Shown: positions 1 through 8,726 of the stretch, one piece after another | How positions within the stretch are numbered: position 1 is the first letter of the stretch | Layout of the letters: each line of letters starts with the position of its first letter | NCBI GenBank assembly: GCA_965267485.1 | Contig: OZ254080.1 | Span: 1,984,001-2,048,000, forward strand | Direction: 5' to 3' | Length of the DNA stretch: 64,000 nucleotides | Origin: JANQJA01 sp965267485 | GTDB taxonomy: Bacteria > Pseudomonadota > Gammaproteobacteria > Pseudomonadales > Azotimanducaceae | Position numbers and translations under genes: made by a program | The notes under the pieces: generated by a model | The model's input: the letters and a program-made list of their open reading frames with translations, nothing else | Database searches by the model: none | Told to the model about the DNA's origin: nothing

Positions 1-1048
1 CGTCGTGCCACATGCCCATCTCTTTCATGTACGACTCGACCAATTCGAGCGTGTCGTCCGAGCGGCCGGTCAGCCGGAGGTAGTTGATGGTCTCCGCATC
101 GATCGGGAAGATGCCGCAGGTCGCGCCGTACTCCGGTGCCATGTTGGCGATCGTCGCGCGATCCGCCAGGGAAAGGTTCCCGAGCCCGGGGCCGTAGAAC
201 TCGACAAACTTGCCGACCACGCCATGCTTGCGCAGCATCTCGGTGACTGTCAGCACGAGGTCGGTGGCCGTTGATCCCTCGGCCAGTTTGCCGGTGAGCC
301 TGAAGCCGACCACCTGTGGAATGAGCATCGTGATCGGCTGGCCGAGCATGGCAGCTTCGGCTTCGATGCCGCCGACGCCCCAGCCAAGGACGCCGAGCCC
401 GTTGATCATCGTCGTGTGTGAGTCCGTGCCGACCAATGTGTCCGGGTAGGCGACCTGCTCACCGTCCTTTTCCGTCGTGAACAGGCCGCGGGCAAGATAT
501 TCGAGGTTGACCTGATGCACGATGCCCGTGCCGGGTGGTACGACCTTGAAGTTTTCGAACGCTTCCTGGCCCCAGCGCAGGAACTTGTAGCGCTCCATAT
601 TGCGCTGGATCTCGATGTTCGTGTTGTCTTCGAGGGCCTGCTCGTTGCCATACTTGTCGACCATGACAGAGTGGTCGATGACGAGTTCCACAGGATTGAG
701 CGGGTTGATCTGGTTGGCCTTGCCGCCGAGTTCGACCATGGCATCCCGCATGGTGGCGAGGTCGACGATGGCGGGGACGCCGGTGAAGTCCTGAAGCAGG
801 ACGCGCGCCGGTACGAAAGCGATCTCCTGTGACGGTGTTGCTCCAGGATCCCAGTTGGCCAGCGCCTCGATGTCATCGTCAGTCACGAAGACTTCGTCGC
901 CGTGGCGCAGCAGATTCTCGAGCAGGATCTTGAGAGAGAATGGAAGCCTGTCGACGTCGAACTTGCCCTTGAGATGACTGAAGGGATAAATCGTGTAAGG
1001 ATTTCCGCCTGCGGTCAGGGTCTGGGATTGGCGGTATTGGGTGCTCAT
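1..1048 (-). CDS. acnA: Aconitate hydratase A (N-terminal part, runs off the window)
   Basis: Converts citrate to isocitrate through cis-aconitate in the TCA cycle, using a [4Fe-4S] cluster. Translating the reverse strand from the ATG at 1048 gives MSTQYRQSQTLTAGG and then an open frame to the window edge, about 349 residues of a protein usually near 890. Recognisable family blocks are RNMERYKFLRWGQ, the VPPGTGIVHQVNLEYL segment and the LVGTDSHTTMINGLGVLGWG segment, which are typical of AcnA/IRP aconitases and not of AcnB. It is divergent from fumC with an 81-bp gap. A second aconitase, acnB, lies at 50866-53442. The cluster-binding cysteines lie outside the window. Confidence 0.95.
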   Translation of the reverse strand, partial: MSTQYRQSQTLTAGGNPYTIYPFSHLKGKFDVDRLPFSLKILLENLLRHGDEVFVTDDDIEALANWDPGATPSQEIAFVPARVLLQDFTGVPAIVDLATMRDAMVELGGKANQINPLNPVELVIDHSVMVDKYGNEQALEDNTNIEIQRNMERYKFLRWGQEAFENFKVVPPGTGIVHQVNLEYLARGLFTTEKDGEQVAYPDTLVGTDSHTTMINGLGVLGWGVGGIEAEAAMLGQPITMLIPQVVGFRLTGKLAEGSTATDLVLTVTEMLRKHGVVGKFVEFYGPGLGNLSLADRATIANMAPEYGATCGIFPIDAETINYLRLTGRSDDTLELVESYMKEMGMWHD

Positions 1049-1129
1049 GTCGCTGCGCTCCGGTGCCGGATGTGAGGAGCCCCAGCTTACAAAACTGACT
1101 GTTAAAAGAAAAACGACCGGGAGGTTCGC

Positions 1130-2491
1130 ATGGCCGATCAGGATCGAACAGAACATGACAGCATGGGTGAGGTGAGGGTGCCGGCGGCGGCCCTCTACGG
1201 TGCCCAGACGCAGCGCGCCGTGGACAACTTCAGATTCTCATCCCGCCGTATGCCGGCCGCCTTCATCCAGCGACTTGCGATCGTCAAGGCGGCCGCCGCG
1301 ACTGCAAACGAGGCGCTTGAACTGCTTGCGGCTGATCCTGCCGACAGGATTCGCCGGGCGGCACTAGCGGTCGCGCAGGGTGAGCATGCGGATCAGTTTC
1401 CGGTCGATGTGTTCCAGACCGGTTCCGGTACCTCGACGAATATGAATATGAATGAGGTATTGGCCCACCTTGCCGGGGGAGGTGTTCACCCCAACGATCA
1501 CGTGAACATGTCCCAGAGTTCCAACGACGTCATTCCGACGACGCTGCAGGTCAGTGCCGCCGTCGAGATCGAGACTTCCCTGCTGCCGTCGGTGTCCCGT
1601 GCCATCGGTCGAATTCGGGAAAAGGCCCGGGATGTGGACCGAATCGTCAAGACCGGGCGAACGCATCTGATGGACGCGATGCCGGTTACGCTCGGGCAGG
1701 AGCTGGAGACATGGGCCTATCAGCTGGAGGAGGGTGCCGCACGTCTGACGGATCTCCTGCCGCGCCTGAAGGCATTGCCGCTGGGTGGTACCGCCGTTGG
1801 TACCGGCGTGAACTGTCCGCCCGAATTTCCGCTGCTCGCCATCGAGGAGATTTCAAGGCAGTGCGACGTCGACTTTACGCCGGCCGAGAACCGCTTCAGC
1901 CGAATGGCCGCACAGGATGTTTCGCTTGAATGCTCGGCCGCACTGCGGGGCATTGCGGTGACGTTGACCAAGGTCGCCAATGATTTGCGCTGGATGTCAT
2001 CGGGGCCGCTCGCCGGGCTCGCGGAGATCGAGCTCGAGGCATTGCAGCCGGGCTCCTCGATCATGCCGGGCAAAGTGAATCCCGTGATTCCCGAGGCCGT
2101 CGCCATGATCGCCGCGGATGTGATTGGCAATGATGCAACGATTACCGCGGCGGCCCAGTCCGGCAACTTTCAGCTCAACGTCATGCTGCCGCTGGTGGCC
2201 GAGAAGCTCCTCGGTGGGATCGCGCTGCTCGATCGCGCCTGCGATGCAATCGGAACGACCATTGTCGGGTTTCGGGTGAATGAGGCGCGCCTGTCCTCGG
2301 TGCTGGGGAGAAACCCGATTCTGGTGACCGCACTGAATCGGGAAATCGGGTACGAGGCGGCGGCCGCGATTGCCAAGAAGGCATACGCTGAAGGGCGAAG
2401 CGTCGTTGACGTGGCGGAGGAAGAAACCGACCTGACGCGGGAGGAACTCGAGCGGCTGATGGATCCGGTGAAACTCGCGAAGCCCGAGTGA
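1130..2491 (+). CDS. fumC: Fumarate hydratase class II
   Basis: Iron-independent fumarase that hydrates fumarate to L-malate as a homotetramer in the cytosol. The 453-residue length is normal for the family. Visible landmarks are the TGSGTSTNMNMNEV block, the SQSSNDVIPT block, the TGRTHLMDAMPVTLGQE segment and the class II signature GSSIMPGKVNP. The ATG start is preceded by a good ribosome binding site (GGGAGG, 6 nt away). It is transcribed away from acnA, so the two TCA enzymes share a short promoter region. The 3' end meets a convergent secretion gene across a palindromic repeat. Confidence 0.97.
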   Translation: MADQDRTEHDSMGEVRVPAAALYGAQTQRAVDNFRFSSRRMPAAFIQRLAIVKAAAATANEALELLAADPADRIRRAALAVAQGEHADQFPVDVFQTGSGTSTNMNMNEVLAHLAGGGVHPNDHVNMSQSSNDVIPTTLQVSAAVEIETSLLPSVSRAIGRIREKARDVDRIVKTGRTHLMDAMPVTLGQELETWAYQLEEGAARLTDLLPRLKALPLGGTAVGTGVNCPPEFPLLAIEEISRQCDVDFTPAENRFSRMAAQDVSLECSAALRGIAVTLTKVANDLRWMSSGPLAGLAEIELEALQPGSSIMPGKVNPVIPEAVAMIAADVIGNDATITAAAQSGNFQLNVMLPLVAEKLLGGIALLDRACDAIGTTIVGFRVNEARLSSVLGRNPILVTALNREIGYEAAAAIAKKAYAEGRSVVDVAEEETDLTREELERLMDPVKLAKPE

Positions 2492-2495
2492 CTCC

Positions 2496-2536
2496 CTCGT
2501 CCTTCAGCGCAGCCTTCGGTTGGGCCTCAGGACGAG
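2496..2536. repeat. Palindromic intergenic repeat, copy 1
   Basis: Imperfect inverted repeat whose ends are CTCGTCCT and AGGACGAG. It fills the gap between the convergent fumC and HlyD-type genes and belongs to the same family as the copies at 8686, 26031, 28074 and, in part, 50836. It could form a hairpin that insulates the two convergent transcripts, but there is no T tract. Confidence 0.75.
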
Positions 2537-2541
2537 TGGCG

Positions 2542-3876
2542 TCAGCGCTCTGACAGCGCCGAAGCCTGCGCCCGCCTCAGCGGCTTCAGGATGTAGTCCA
2601 TCACCGTCTTCTCGCCCGTCAGGATATCGACGGTGGCGACCATGCCGGGAATGATCGGCAGCGGATTCTCGTCTGTACCAAGGTGCGTCTTGTTGGTCCG
2701 CACCTGGATCTTGAAGAAGTGCTCACCCCGCTCATCGGTAATCGTATCCGCACTGATGAACTCGAGCGTCGCATCGAGACCGCCATAGATCGCGAAATCG
2801 TATGCGGTGATCTTCACGGTCGCGGGCTGACCGGGGTGAATGAATGCGATGTCGGCGGGCCTGACTCTGGCCTCGATTAGCAGCGAGTCGTTCGACGGCA
2901 CGATCTCGATGAGATCCATGCCGGGCTGGATTACGGCGCCCTCCGTATTCACGAGCACCTGCTTGATGGTGCCGTCGACCGGCGAGCGAACCTCCGTTCG
3001 GTTGACGCGGTCCTGCAGCGCCACGTTCGAGATCGATTGCCGCGAAAGCTGGTTCTTGGCCTCGTTCAGTGATGCCTGTGCCTCTCGCCGAAACTGCTGC
3101 CGTCGCTCCGAGATCTTCTCTTCGGCCTCGTTGATGGCGGCCTGGGCTTTGGGGATCGCCAGGCGCACAACTTCGAGTTCGCCCAGCGATTCGTTCACCG
3201 CCACCTGCAGCCTGAGCAGTTCCACCTTGGAGACCGCGCCGGTTTCGACGAGCGGCTCGGTGATGGCGAGTTCCTGTTGCGCAAGCTCGGCGTTGAGAGA
3301 GAGTTTTTGCTCTCTTGCCTTGAGTTCTTCGAGGTTCTGACGCTGCTGTGCGAGCTGCTGCTCGAGAATGTCGAGCGAAGAATTCAGCTCCTGTTGGCGC
3401 GCCGAAAACAGCTGGCGCTCGTCCTCGATGATGTCCCGGTGTTCCTCGGGAAACTCGGCGGGGGCAACAAATGACTCGCCGGCGATTTCCGCCTGCAGTC
3501 TCGCGATGCGAGCCTCCAGCGCGTGGACGCCCAGTTTCCCTTCGTTATAGGAGGAGGCGAAACGCGTATCGTCGAGCCGAATCAGCGGCTGGCCACGGGT
3601 GACCAGGTCGCCCTCGTAAACGAGCACATCGGCAACGATGCCTCCTTCGAGGTTCTGAACGACCTGGGTCTGGCTCGACGGGATGACACGGCCTTCGGCG
3701 CGGGCGACCTCATCGAGCGAAGCAAAGCTTGCCCAGAGAATGGCGATCACAACGAAGGCGACCGTGACCCAGACGATGCCGTGCAGGGCGATCGGCAGCG
3801 TCTCAAGCTCTGCGACGAACGTGTCGGGCATGAAGGCATAATCTTCCCGCCGCTTCTCGTTGCTCTTCATTGTCAT
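2542..3876 (-). CDS. HlyD-family type I secretion membrane fusion protein (LapC-like)
   Basis: Periplasmic adaptor that links an inner-membrane ABC exporter to an outer-membrane channel. The 444 residues contain a short cytosolic N-terminus, one membrane span near residues 33-53, a first lipoyl half (GRVIPSSQTQVVQNLEGG), a long coiled coil rich in Glu, Gln and Leu at about 125-280, a second lipoyl half (RSPVDGTIKQVLVNTEGAV) and a C-terminal beta domain. Its ATG overlaps the stop of the upstream ABC gene by 4 nt and follows GGAGG, so the pair is translationally coupled. No outer-membrane channel gene or RTX substrate gene is visible nearby. Confidence 0.92.
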   Translation of the reverse strand: MTMKSNEKRREDYAFMPDTFVAELETLPIALHGIVWVTVAFVVIAILWASFASLDEVARAEGRVIPSSQTQVVQNLEGGIVADVLVYEGDLVTRGQPLIRLDDTRFASSYNEGKLGVHALEARIARLQAEIAGESFVAPAEFPEEHRDIIEDERQLFSARQQELNSSLDILEQQLAQQRQNLEELKAREQKLSLNAELAQQELAITEPLVETGAVSKVELLRLQVAVNESLGELEVVRLAIPKAQAAINEAEEKISERRQQFRREAQASLNEAKNQLSRQSISNVALQDRVNRTEVRSPVDGTIKQVLVNTEGAVIQPGMDLIEIVPSNDSLLIEARVRPADIAFIHPGQPATVKITAYDFAIYGGLDATLEFISADTITDERGEHFFKIQVRTNKTHLGTDENPLPIIPGMVATVDILTGEKTVMDYILKPLRRAQASALSER

Positions 3877-5996
3877 GAGCGACCTCCGGAAAGTGCTCGA
3901 ATGATTTCATCGCGAGGGCCATCGGCCACGATTTCGCCGGCGTTCATCACGATGAGCCGGTCGACCAGCGACAGCAGCGACGTTTTGTGGGTCACGAGCA
4001 GCACGGTCTTGTCTTTCAGGCGCTCGCTCACCCGCGACCGGAACTGCCCCTCGGTGGTGTTGTCCATGAAGTTTGTCGGCTCATCCAGCAGTACCATCGG
4101 CGCATCGGTGAGAAATGCCCGGGCGATGGCAATCGCCTGCCGCTGGCCACCTGAAAGGTTGGCGCCGCGCTCGCCGACCGGCAGATCGAAGCCCATCGGA
4201 TGCCGATCGACATAGTCAGTGAGGCCCGCGAGTTCTGCCGCGGCGATCACCTGATCGTCGTCGGCGAGCGGTGAGCCCAGTACGATGTTCTCGCGCACCG
4301 TGCCGTTCATCAGCACAATATCCTGCGGGACGTAGATCAGGTTGCGACGAAGGTCGACCGGGTCGAGCTGTTTGATGTCGGTACCGGAGACCAGGATGCT
4401 GCCTTCTGCCGGCTCGTAGAAACCCATGATCAGCTTGCCGATCGTGCTCTTGCCGGAACCCATGCGGCCGATGATGCCGATCTTCTCGCCAGGCTCGACC
4501 CGGAAGCTCACGTTCGCCAGCGCGCGGGTGGGCTGCTCAGGATAACTGAAGCTTACGTTGTCGAACTCGAGGCGCCCGTCCAGCGTGCCACGGTGCACGA
4601 ACTTCTTGCCCTCTGGGCGTTCTACCGGCATGCCCATGAGCCGGTCGATGCTCTGGTAGGCGGCGCGGGAATGATGGTAGCGGGTCAGCAGCCCTGCGAC
4701 CTGTCCCATGGGGGCGAGGGCCCGGCCCGTGAGAATCGTGCAGGCAATCAGGCCGCCGACCGTCAGCTCTGCCGCCATGATCATGTAGACCCCGGCGATT
4801 ACCGTGCCGACGGTGGCAAGCTGTTGCACGATGTGGGCGAAATTGACGGTACCCAACGAGAGCACGCGAGCGCGCAGGCCGAGGGCGGCGAGCCGGCCAT
4901 TGAAGTCTTCCCATCGTCGCTGTATCGCGCCTTCAGCGCGTGCGCCCTTGAGCCCTTCGAGACCGGTCAGGGATTCTATCAGCATGGCATGCTTGCGGGC
5001 AGATTCTGCGAACGTCTGCTGCACAGTCGCCTGTAGTGGGCGCTGCAGCAACAGGCTGACGCCGATGACGAGGGGAATCGCGATCAGGGGAACGGCGGCG
5101 ACGTAGCCCCCGCCGATGCCGTAGATCAGCAGGATGAATAACAGCACGAAGGGGAGATCGATGACCGCAATCATGGTGGTCGACGTGAAGAAGTCACGAA
5201 ACGAATCGAACTCCTGCAGGTTGTTGGCGAACGAGCCTACCCGCGCGGGGCGGTCCTTCATGCGGATATCTAGCACGCGGGCGAAAGTCCTGGCCGACAG
5301 GAGGATGTCCGCACGCTTGCCCGCGACGTCAATGAAATACCCGCGCAGGGATCGCATCACCAGATCGAAAACGAAGACGATAACGACGCCACTCGCGAGC
5401 ACCCAAAGTGTCTCGGTGGCGTAGTTGGGCACGACGCGATCGTAAACGTTCATGATGAAGAGCGGAGTGACCAGGGCGAACAGGTTGATCAGCAGTGATG
5501 CCACGAGGACTTCGGCGTAGATGCCCCGGGAACGGCGAATCGTGCCCCAGAACCAGTGATCCTCTGTGGCATTGTCTTCTGTGTCTCGGTCGAGACTGGG
5601 CCTGAAGAAGAAGCAGTGACCCTCGTAACCGGCCTCGAGGTCCTCCGTGGCGATATCGATCGAACTCTCGATGTCCCGCGGCGTCGATACCACGCAGCTT
5701 GTGGGTGAATATTCGCGCAAGAGTACCGTCGTGCCATCGGTTCGCATCAAGGCAACGGGTAGTACCTCGGCCGGGATGTCGCCCAACGAACGCTCGACGT
5801 ACCGCGCCGCGAAGCCTGCCCGTTCTGCTGCTCGCACGAACAGTCCTGGCGTCAGTCTGCCGTCCTCGAGAGGCAGGCCTGCGATCAGGCTTTCGCCGCT
5901 GAACGGTCGCTGGTGAATGCGCGTCAGCGCGACCAGCGCATCCAGCAGTGAATCTGTACCGGCTTCAGCGACGGGGGACAGGTTGTTATCGGTCAT
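3873..5996 (-). CDS. Type I secretion ABC transporter, ATPase/permease (LapB-like)
   Basis: Exports a large unfolded substrate from the cytosol by ATP hydrolysis. The 707 residues comprise an N-terminal C39-like domain at about 15-135, a six-helix exporter membrane domain at about 155-435, and a nucleotide-binding domain with Walker A GRMGSGKST, the signature LSGGQRQAIAIARAF, Walker B MVLLDEPT and the switch region VTHKTSLL. The C39-like domain lacks the catalytic cysteine of bacteriocin-processing exporters, so it probably docks the substrate and does not cleave it, as in HlyB and LapB. The start is divergent from a Sel1-repeat gene, with about 60 bp between them. Confidence 0.93.
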   Translation of the reverse strand: MTDNNLSPVAEAGTDSLLDALVALTRIHQRPFSGESLIAGLPLEDGRLTPGLFVRAAERAGFAARYVERSLGDIPAEVLPVALMRTDGTTVLLREYSPTSCVVSTPRDIESSIDIATEDLEAGYEGHCFFFRPSLDRDTEDNATEDHWFWGTIRRSRGIYAEVLVASLLINLFALVTPLFIMNVYDRVVPNYATETLWVLASGVVIVFVFDLVMRSLRGYFIDVAGKRADILLSARTFARVLDIRMKDRPARVGSFANNLQEFDSFRDFFTSTTMIAVIDLPFVLLFILLIYGIGGGYVAAVPLIAIPLVIGVSLLLQRPLQATVQQTFAESARKHAMLIESLTGLEGLKGARAEGAIQRRWEDFNGRLAALGLRARVLSLGTVNFAHIVQQLATVGTVIAGVYMIMAAELTVGGLIACTILTGRALAPMGQVAGLLTRYHHSRAAYQSIDRLMGMPVERPEGKKFVHRGTLDGRLEFDNVSFSYPEQPTRALANVSFRVEPGEKIGIIGRMGSGKSTIGKLIMGFYEPAEGSILVSGTDIKQLDPVDLRRNLIYVPQDIVLMNGTVRENIVLGSPLADDDQVIAAAELAGLTDYVDRHPMGFDLPVGERGANLSGGQRQAIAIARAFLTDAPMVLLDEPTNFMDNTTEGQFRSRVSERLKDKTVLLVTHKTSLLSLVDRLIVMNAGEIVADGPRDEIIRALSGGRS

Positions 5997-6055
5997 GGGG
6001 GCCGAGTATAGCGCGCGTGCAGCAAGTCCACAGGCTATCTGCTATCGTCTCGTCC

Positions 6056-7147
6056 GTGAAATCGCTTCGCTTACTCCTTGCGACCCTCTGTTTCGTCGTG
6101 CTGTCGGCACAGGGCGCTGAATCGACCGACAGCGCATTCCAGGAAGCGCAGCTCGCTGCCAGCGAGGGTCGCTACCGTGACGTCATCAATGTGTTGTCGA
6201 CTGTGCTGGAGGGCGACGAGGAGGCAGCTGCGCAGGATCGTGTTGTTGCACTGGCCAATCGCGGGATCGCTTACAGCCTGCTCAACGCCTACGAACTCGC
6301 ACGCGCCGACCTTCGCCAGGCGATCGCCATCGATCCCGGCCATGTGTTGTCGCTGAACCATCTGGGCCTGCTCGCCGAGCGCGTAGATCAGGACTTCAGG
6401 ATGGCATCGCAATACTTTGAACGCGCCGCAGGCGCCGGCTTTGCACCGGCCCAGGTCAATCTGGCCAACCTGTACCGCGAGGGTCGAGGCGTCAGGCAGG
6501 ATTACACGCAGGCACTCGCGCTCTACCAGCAAGCAGCGCAACAGAACTACTCGTTGGCCTTCGTACCGCTCGGGCGCATGATGATGAAGGGACAGGGTGT
6601 CCGGCGCGACCGCGGTGAGGGGCTGGCATGGTTTGCGCGTGCCGCGGAGGCGGGCATCGTCGAGGCCCATTATGAGCTCGGCCTCGCCTATGAATTTGGC
6701 AATGGGGTTGCCCGGTCTGGCAGCGAAGCGGCGGCGTACTACCAGGTGGCAGCAATGCAGGGCCACGGCGAGGCCCAGAACCGGCTGGGCTACCTTTATC
6801 GCCGCGGTGCTGGTGTCACGCAGGACTTCGTGGAGGCGGCAAAGTGGTATCGCCTCGCTGCCGATCAGGGAAACCCGGTGGCAATGAACCGGCTTGCGTG
6901 GCTGATGGCGACGTGTCCGGTCGAAGCGGTTTGCAATGGCGAGGGTGCAATCGACCTCGCGCGTGAGTCGCTGGCGATCGAACGTTCTGCCTCGGTCCTC
7001 GATTCCCTCGCGGCGGCGTACGCCCGTGCGGGACGATTCGACGAGGCGATCAGCACGCTGCAGGAAGCGATTGCCATGGAAGGTGCGACGGCGTCCTACG
7101 AACGTCGGCTGGAACTCTATCGGCGCGGCCGCGCCTACCAGATGTAG
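6056..7147 (+). CDS. Secreted Sel1/TPR-repeat protein
   Basis: Predicted exported helical-repeat protein of 363 residues. I chose the GTG at 6056 because it gives a clean signal peptide (KSLRLLLATLCFVVLSAQG, probable cleavage after the ALG/AQG-like site near residue 20); the longer upstream frame has no such feature. After an N-terminal TPR region come about five Sel1-like repeats with the pattern A..NL..LY..G.GV..D...A..WY..AA..G, for example ANLYREGRGVRQDYTQALAL. A final TPR pair closes the protein. Sel1 proteins scaffold partners at the envelope; the partner is unknown. It is divergent from the secretion operon, which may or may not be meaningful. Confidence 0.85.
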   Translation: MKSLRLLLATLCFVVLSAQGAESTDSAFQEAQLAASEGRYRDVINVLSTVLEGDEEAAAQDRVVALANRGIAYSLLNAYELARADLRQAIAIDPGHVLSLNHLGLLAERVDQDFRMASQYFERAAGAGFAPAQVNLANLYREGRGVRQDYTQALALYQQAAQQNYSLAFVPLGRMMMKGQGVRRDRGEGLAWFARAAEAGIVEAHYELGLAYEFGNGVARSGSEAAAYYQVAAMQGHGEAQNRLGYLYRRGAGVTQDFVEAAKWYRLAADQGNPVAMNRLAWLMATCPVEAVCNGEGAIDLARESLAIERSASVLDSLAAAYARAGRFDEAISTLQEAIAMEGATASYERRLELYRRGRAYQM

Positions 7148-7150
7148 CGC

Positions 7151-8446
7151 GTGCTGATTCGCTTCTTCGAACACTTGCGCGCCCATCGCGTTCCGGTGTT
7201 AGTAAGAGAACTGCTTGACCTGGAAGCGGCTCTGCATGCCCGCCTCGTGGCGTTCGACATTCCGCGATTCTACTTTCTCGCTCGCCTCTGCCTCGTGAAG
7301 GATGAGCGCTTTTTCGACCGATTCGACATTGCCTTCGGTACTTTTTTCGGCGCCCTCGATGACTGGGGCGATCTGTTCGAGGAAGCGGACCCGCGCCAGC
7401 AACTCGAGGCGCTGCTCGATCAGTTGCAGCCACCGGGTGCCAACGCCGAGTGGCGCGCAATCCTCGATGAGTACGATGCGACGCTGCTCGACAAATCCGC
7501 ATCTTCTGATAGCGAAGCGCAGGGCTATGGCGACGACGAAGGCGAGGGTGACGGCGACGGCGATGGAGACGGCGGTGAGCAGGGCGAGGGGGAAGACGGC
7601 GAAGAGGGTGAGGGCGAGGACGGCGACAAGGGTGAAGGTGAAGACGGCAAGGAAGGCGAGGGCACCGGTGGCGAAGAAGGCCTCGGTGCCAACGATGAAC
7701 CGGCGGAGGGCGTTCGCGATGACGAACTCGATCACGCACACCAGCGACGTGCGGCCGCCGTATGGCAGCTCCGCGAGTATGCAGATTATGACCCCGACGT
7801 TGAACTCGGCACCCGTACCATGAAGGTGGCGCTGCGCCGGCTACGTAAGTTCGCCCGGGAGTCGGCGGAACTCGAACTGGATCTCGACGCCACGATCTCC
7901 CGGACGGCGAGGCAGGCGGGCATACTCGATATCGTCGAAGTGCCGGAGCGCCACAACGCCGTCAAGGTCTTGCTGCTTCTGGACGTGGGCGGCTCGATGG
8001 ACGAGCACATTGAGCGATGTGCGCAACTCTTCTCGGCGGCGCGCACCGAATTCAAGTACCTCGAGTTCTACTATTTTCACAACTTCATCTATGAGGGCGT
8101 GTGGACCGAAAATGCGCGGCGGGCCGAAGACAGGATTCGCACCGTCGACCTGTTCGCGAAGTTCGGGCCTGATGTCAAAGTGATCATCGTCGGCGACGCC
8201 AGCATGGGGCGACACGAGATTGCGGAGCAGGGCGGCAGCGTCGAGCACTACAATGCTGAGGCCGGTGAAGTCTGGCTGGCACGGCTGCGGGATCGCTTTC
8301 GCCATGTCGTGTGGCTGAACCCGGTGCCGGTGCGTGAGTGGCAAAACGTCTACACCATCGAAATGGTGAGACGCCTCATGGAGGGCAGGATGTACCACCT
8401 GGGCATGGATGGGCTGGAGCAGGCCATGAAGTCGCTGGTGCGTTGA
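7151..8446 (+). CDS. VWA domain-containing CoxE-like protein with acidic Gly-rich linker
   Basis: A 431-residue protein with a GTG start 3 nt after the Sel1 gene stop, so probably co-transcribed. Residues about 1-115 form a helical N-terminal domain. Residues about 120-185 are a low-complexity stretch of Gly, Glu and Asp (GEGDGDGDGDGG and similar). The C-terminal part contains a von Willebrand factor A fold with the MIDAS start LLLDVGGSMDEH; the usual DxSxS has become DVGGS, a family feature of CoxE-like proteins. Such proteins usually work with a MoxR AAA+ ATPase as a metal-dependent chaperone pair, but no MoxR gene is adjacent; one is at 46896. Confidence 0.85.
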   Translation: MLIRFFEHLRAHRVPVLVRELLDLEAALHARLVAFDIPRFYFLARLCLVKDERFFDRFDIAFGTFFGALDDWGDLFEEADPRQQLEALLDQLQPPGANAEWRAILDEYDATLLDKSASSDSEAQGYGDDEGEGDGDGDGDGGEQGEGEDGEEGEGEDGDKGEGEDGKEGEGTGGEEGLGANDEPAEGVRDDELDHAHQRRAAAVWQLREYADYDPDVELGTRTMKVALRRLRKFARESAELELDLDATISRTARQAGILDIVEVPERHNAVKVLLLLDVGGSMDEHIERCAQLFSAARTEFKYLEFYYFHNFIYEGVWTENARRAEDRIRTVDLFAKFGPDVKVIIVGDASMGRHEIAEQGGSVEHYNAEAGEVWLARLRDRFRHVVWLNPVPVREWQNVYTIEMVRRLMEGRMYHLGMDGLEQAMKSLVR

Positions 8447-8453
8447 TCAACAA

Positions 8454-8486
8454 AAAAGCCCGGGGCGTCATCGGCACCGGGCTTTT
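8454..8486. terminator. Bidirectional rho-independent terminator
   Basis: Inverted repeat AAAAGCCCGG / CCGGGCTTTT with a 13-nt spacer. The T tract on one strand and the A tract on the other let it end both the VWA gene (+) and the small basic-protein gene (-) that converge on it. Confidence 0.85.
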
Positions 8487-8502
8487 CATTACGACTCGCG
8501 TC

Positions 8503-8598
8503 CTACTTTCTTTTCTGCTTGTTCGCAGGTTTGGCGGAGACCGTTGCGCCTGTGTTGGGCTTGGAAGATTTAGACGCAGATTTTTGCTTGTTAGCCAT
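8503..8598 (-). CDS. Small basic protein, 31 residues
   Basis: Short frame starting MANKQKSASKSSKPNTG and ending ANKQKRK, with 9 Lys and no acidic residue. I support it because the ATG at 8598 has a GGAG ribosome binding site 8 nt upstream (8607-8610), a plausible promoter at 8643-8670, a hairpin at the predicted 5' end of the mRNA and a strong terminator directly after the stop. The longer frame reading into it from upstream is not needed. The composition suggests nucleic-acid or ribosome binding, or a disordered protein, but I do not recognise the family and assign no function. Confidence 0.65.
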   Translation of the reverse strand: MANKQKSASKSSKPNTGATVSAKPANKQKRK

Positions 8599-8614
8599 CT
8601 GCATTTCTCCAAAG

Positions 8615-8637
8615 TCGCTTCGCGACATGCGAAGCGA
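8615..8637 (-). promoter_or_regulatory. 5' UTR hairpin of the small basic-protein gene
   Basis: Perfect 9-bp inverted repeat TCGCTTCGC / GCGAAGCGA with a 5-nt loop. It would begin at or within a base or two of the predicted transcription start and ends 4 nt before the GGAG ribosome binding site, so it could stabilise the mRNA or affect initiation. Confidence 0.55.
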
Positions 8638-8642
8638 TGCGT

Positions 8643-8670
8643 ATCTTAGGATAGCCCTACCCAAAAGCAA
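8643..8670 (-). promoter_or_regulatory. Putative sigma-70 promoter for the small basic-protein gene
   Basis: On the minus strand, TTGCTT (-35, 8665-8670), a 16-nt spacer and TAAGAT (-10, 8643-8648). The predicted start falls near 8636. The match is moderate and is inferred by eye. Confidence 0.45.
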
Positions 8671-8685
8671 CAACTTTTTTCTGCC

Positions 8686-8726
8686 CTCGTCCTTCAGCGT
8701 TCGCTGCGCGAAAGCTTCAGGACGAG
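8686..8726. repeat. Palindromic intergenic repeat, copy 2, overlapping the galT stop
   Basis: Inverted repeat with ends CTCGTCCT and AGGACGAG, same length (41 bp) as copy 1. It overlaps the last codons of galT, so the final Ser-Ser and the TGA stop of GalT are encoded by the repeat itself. Confidence 0.75.
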
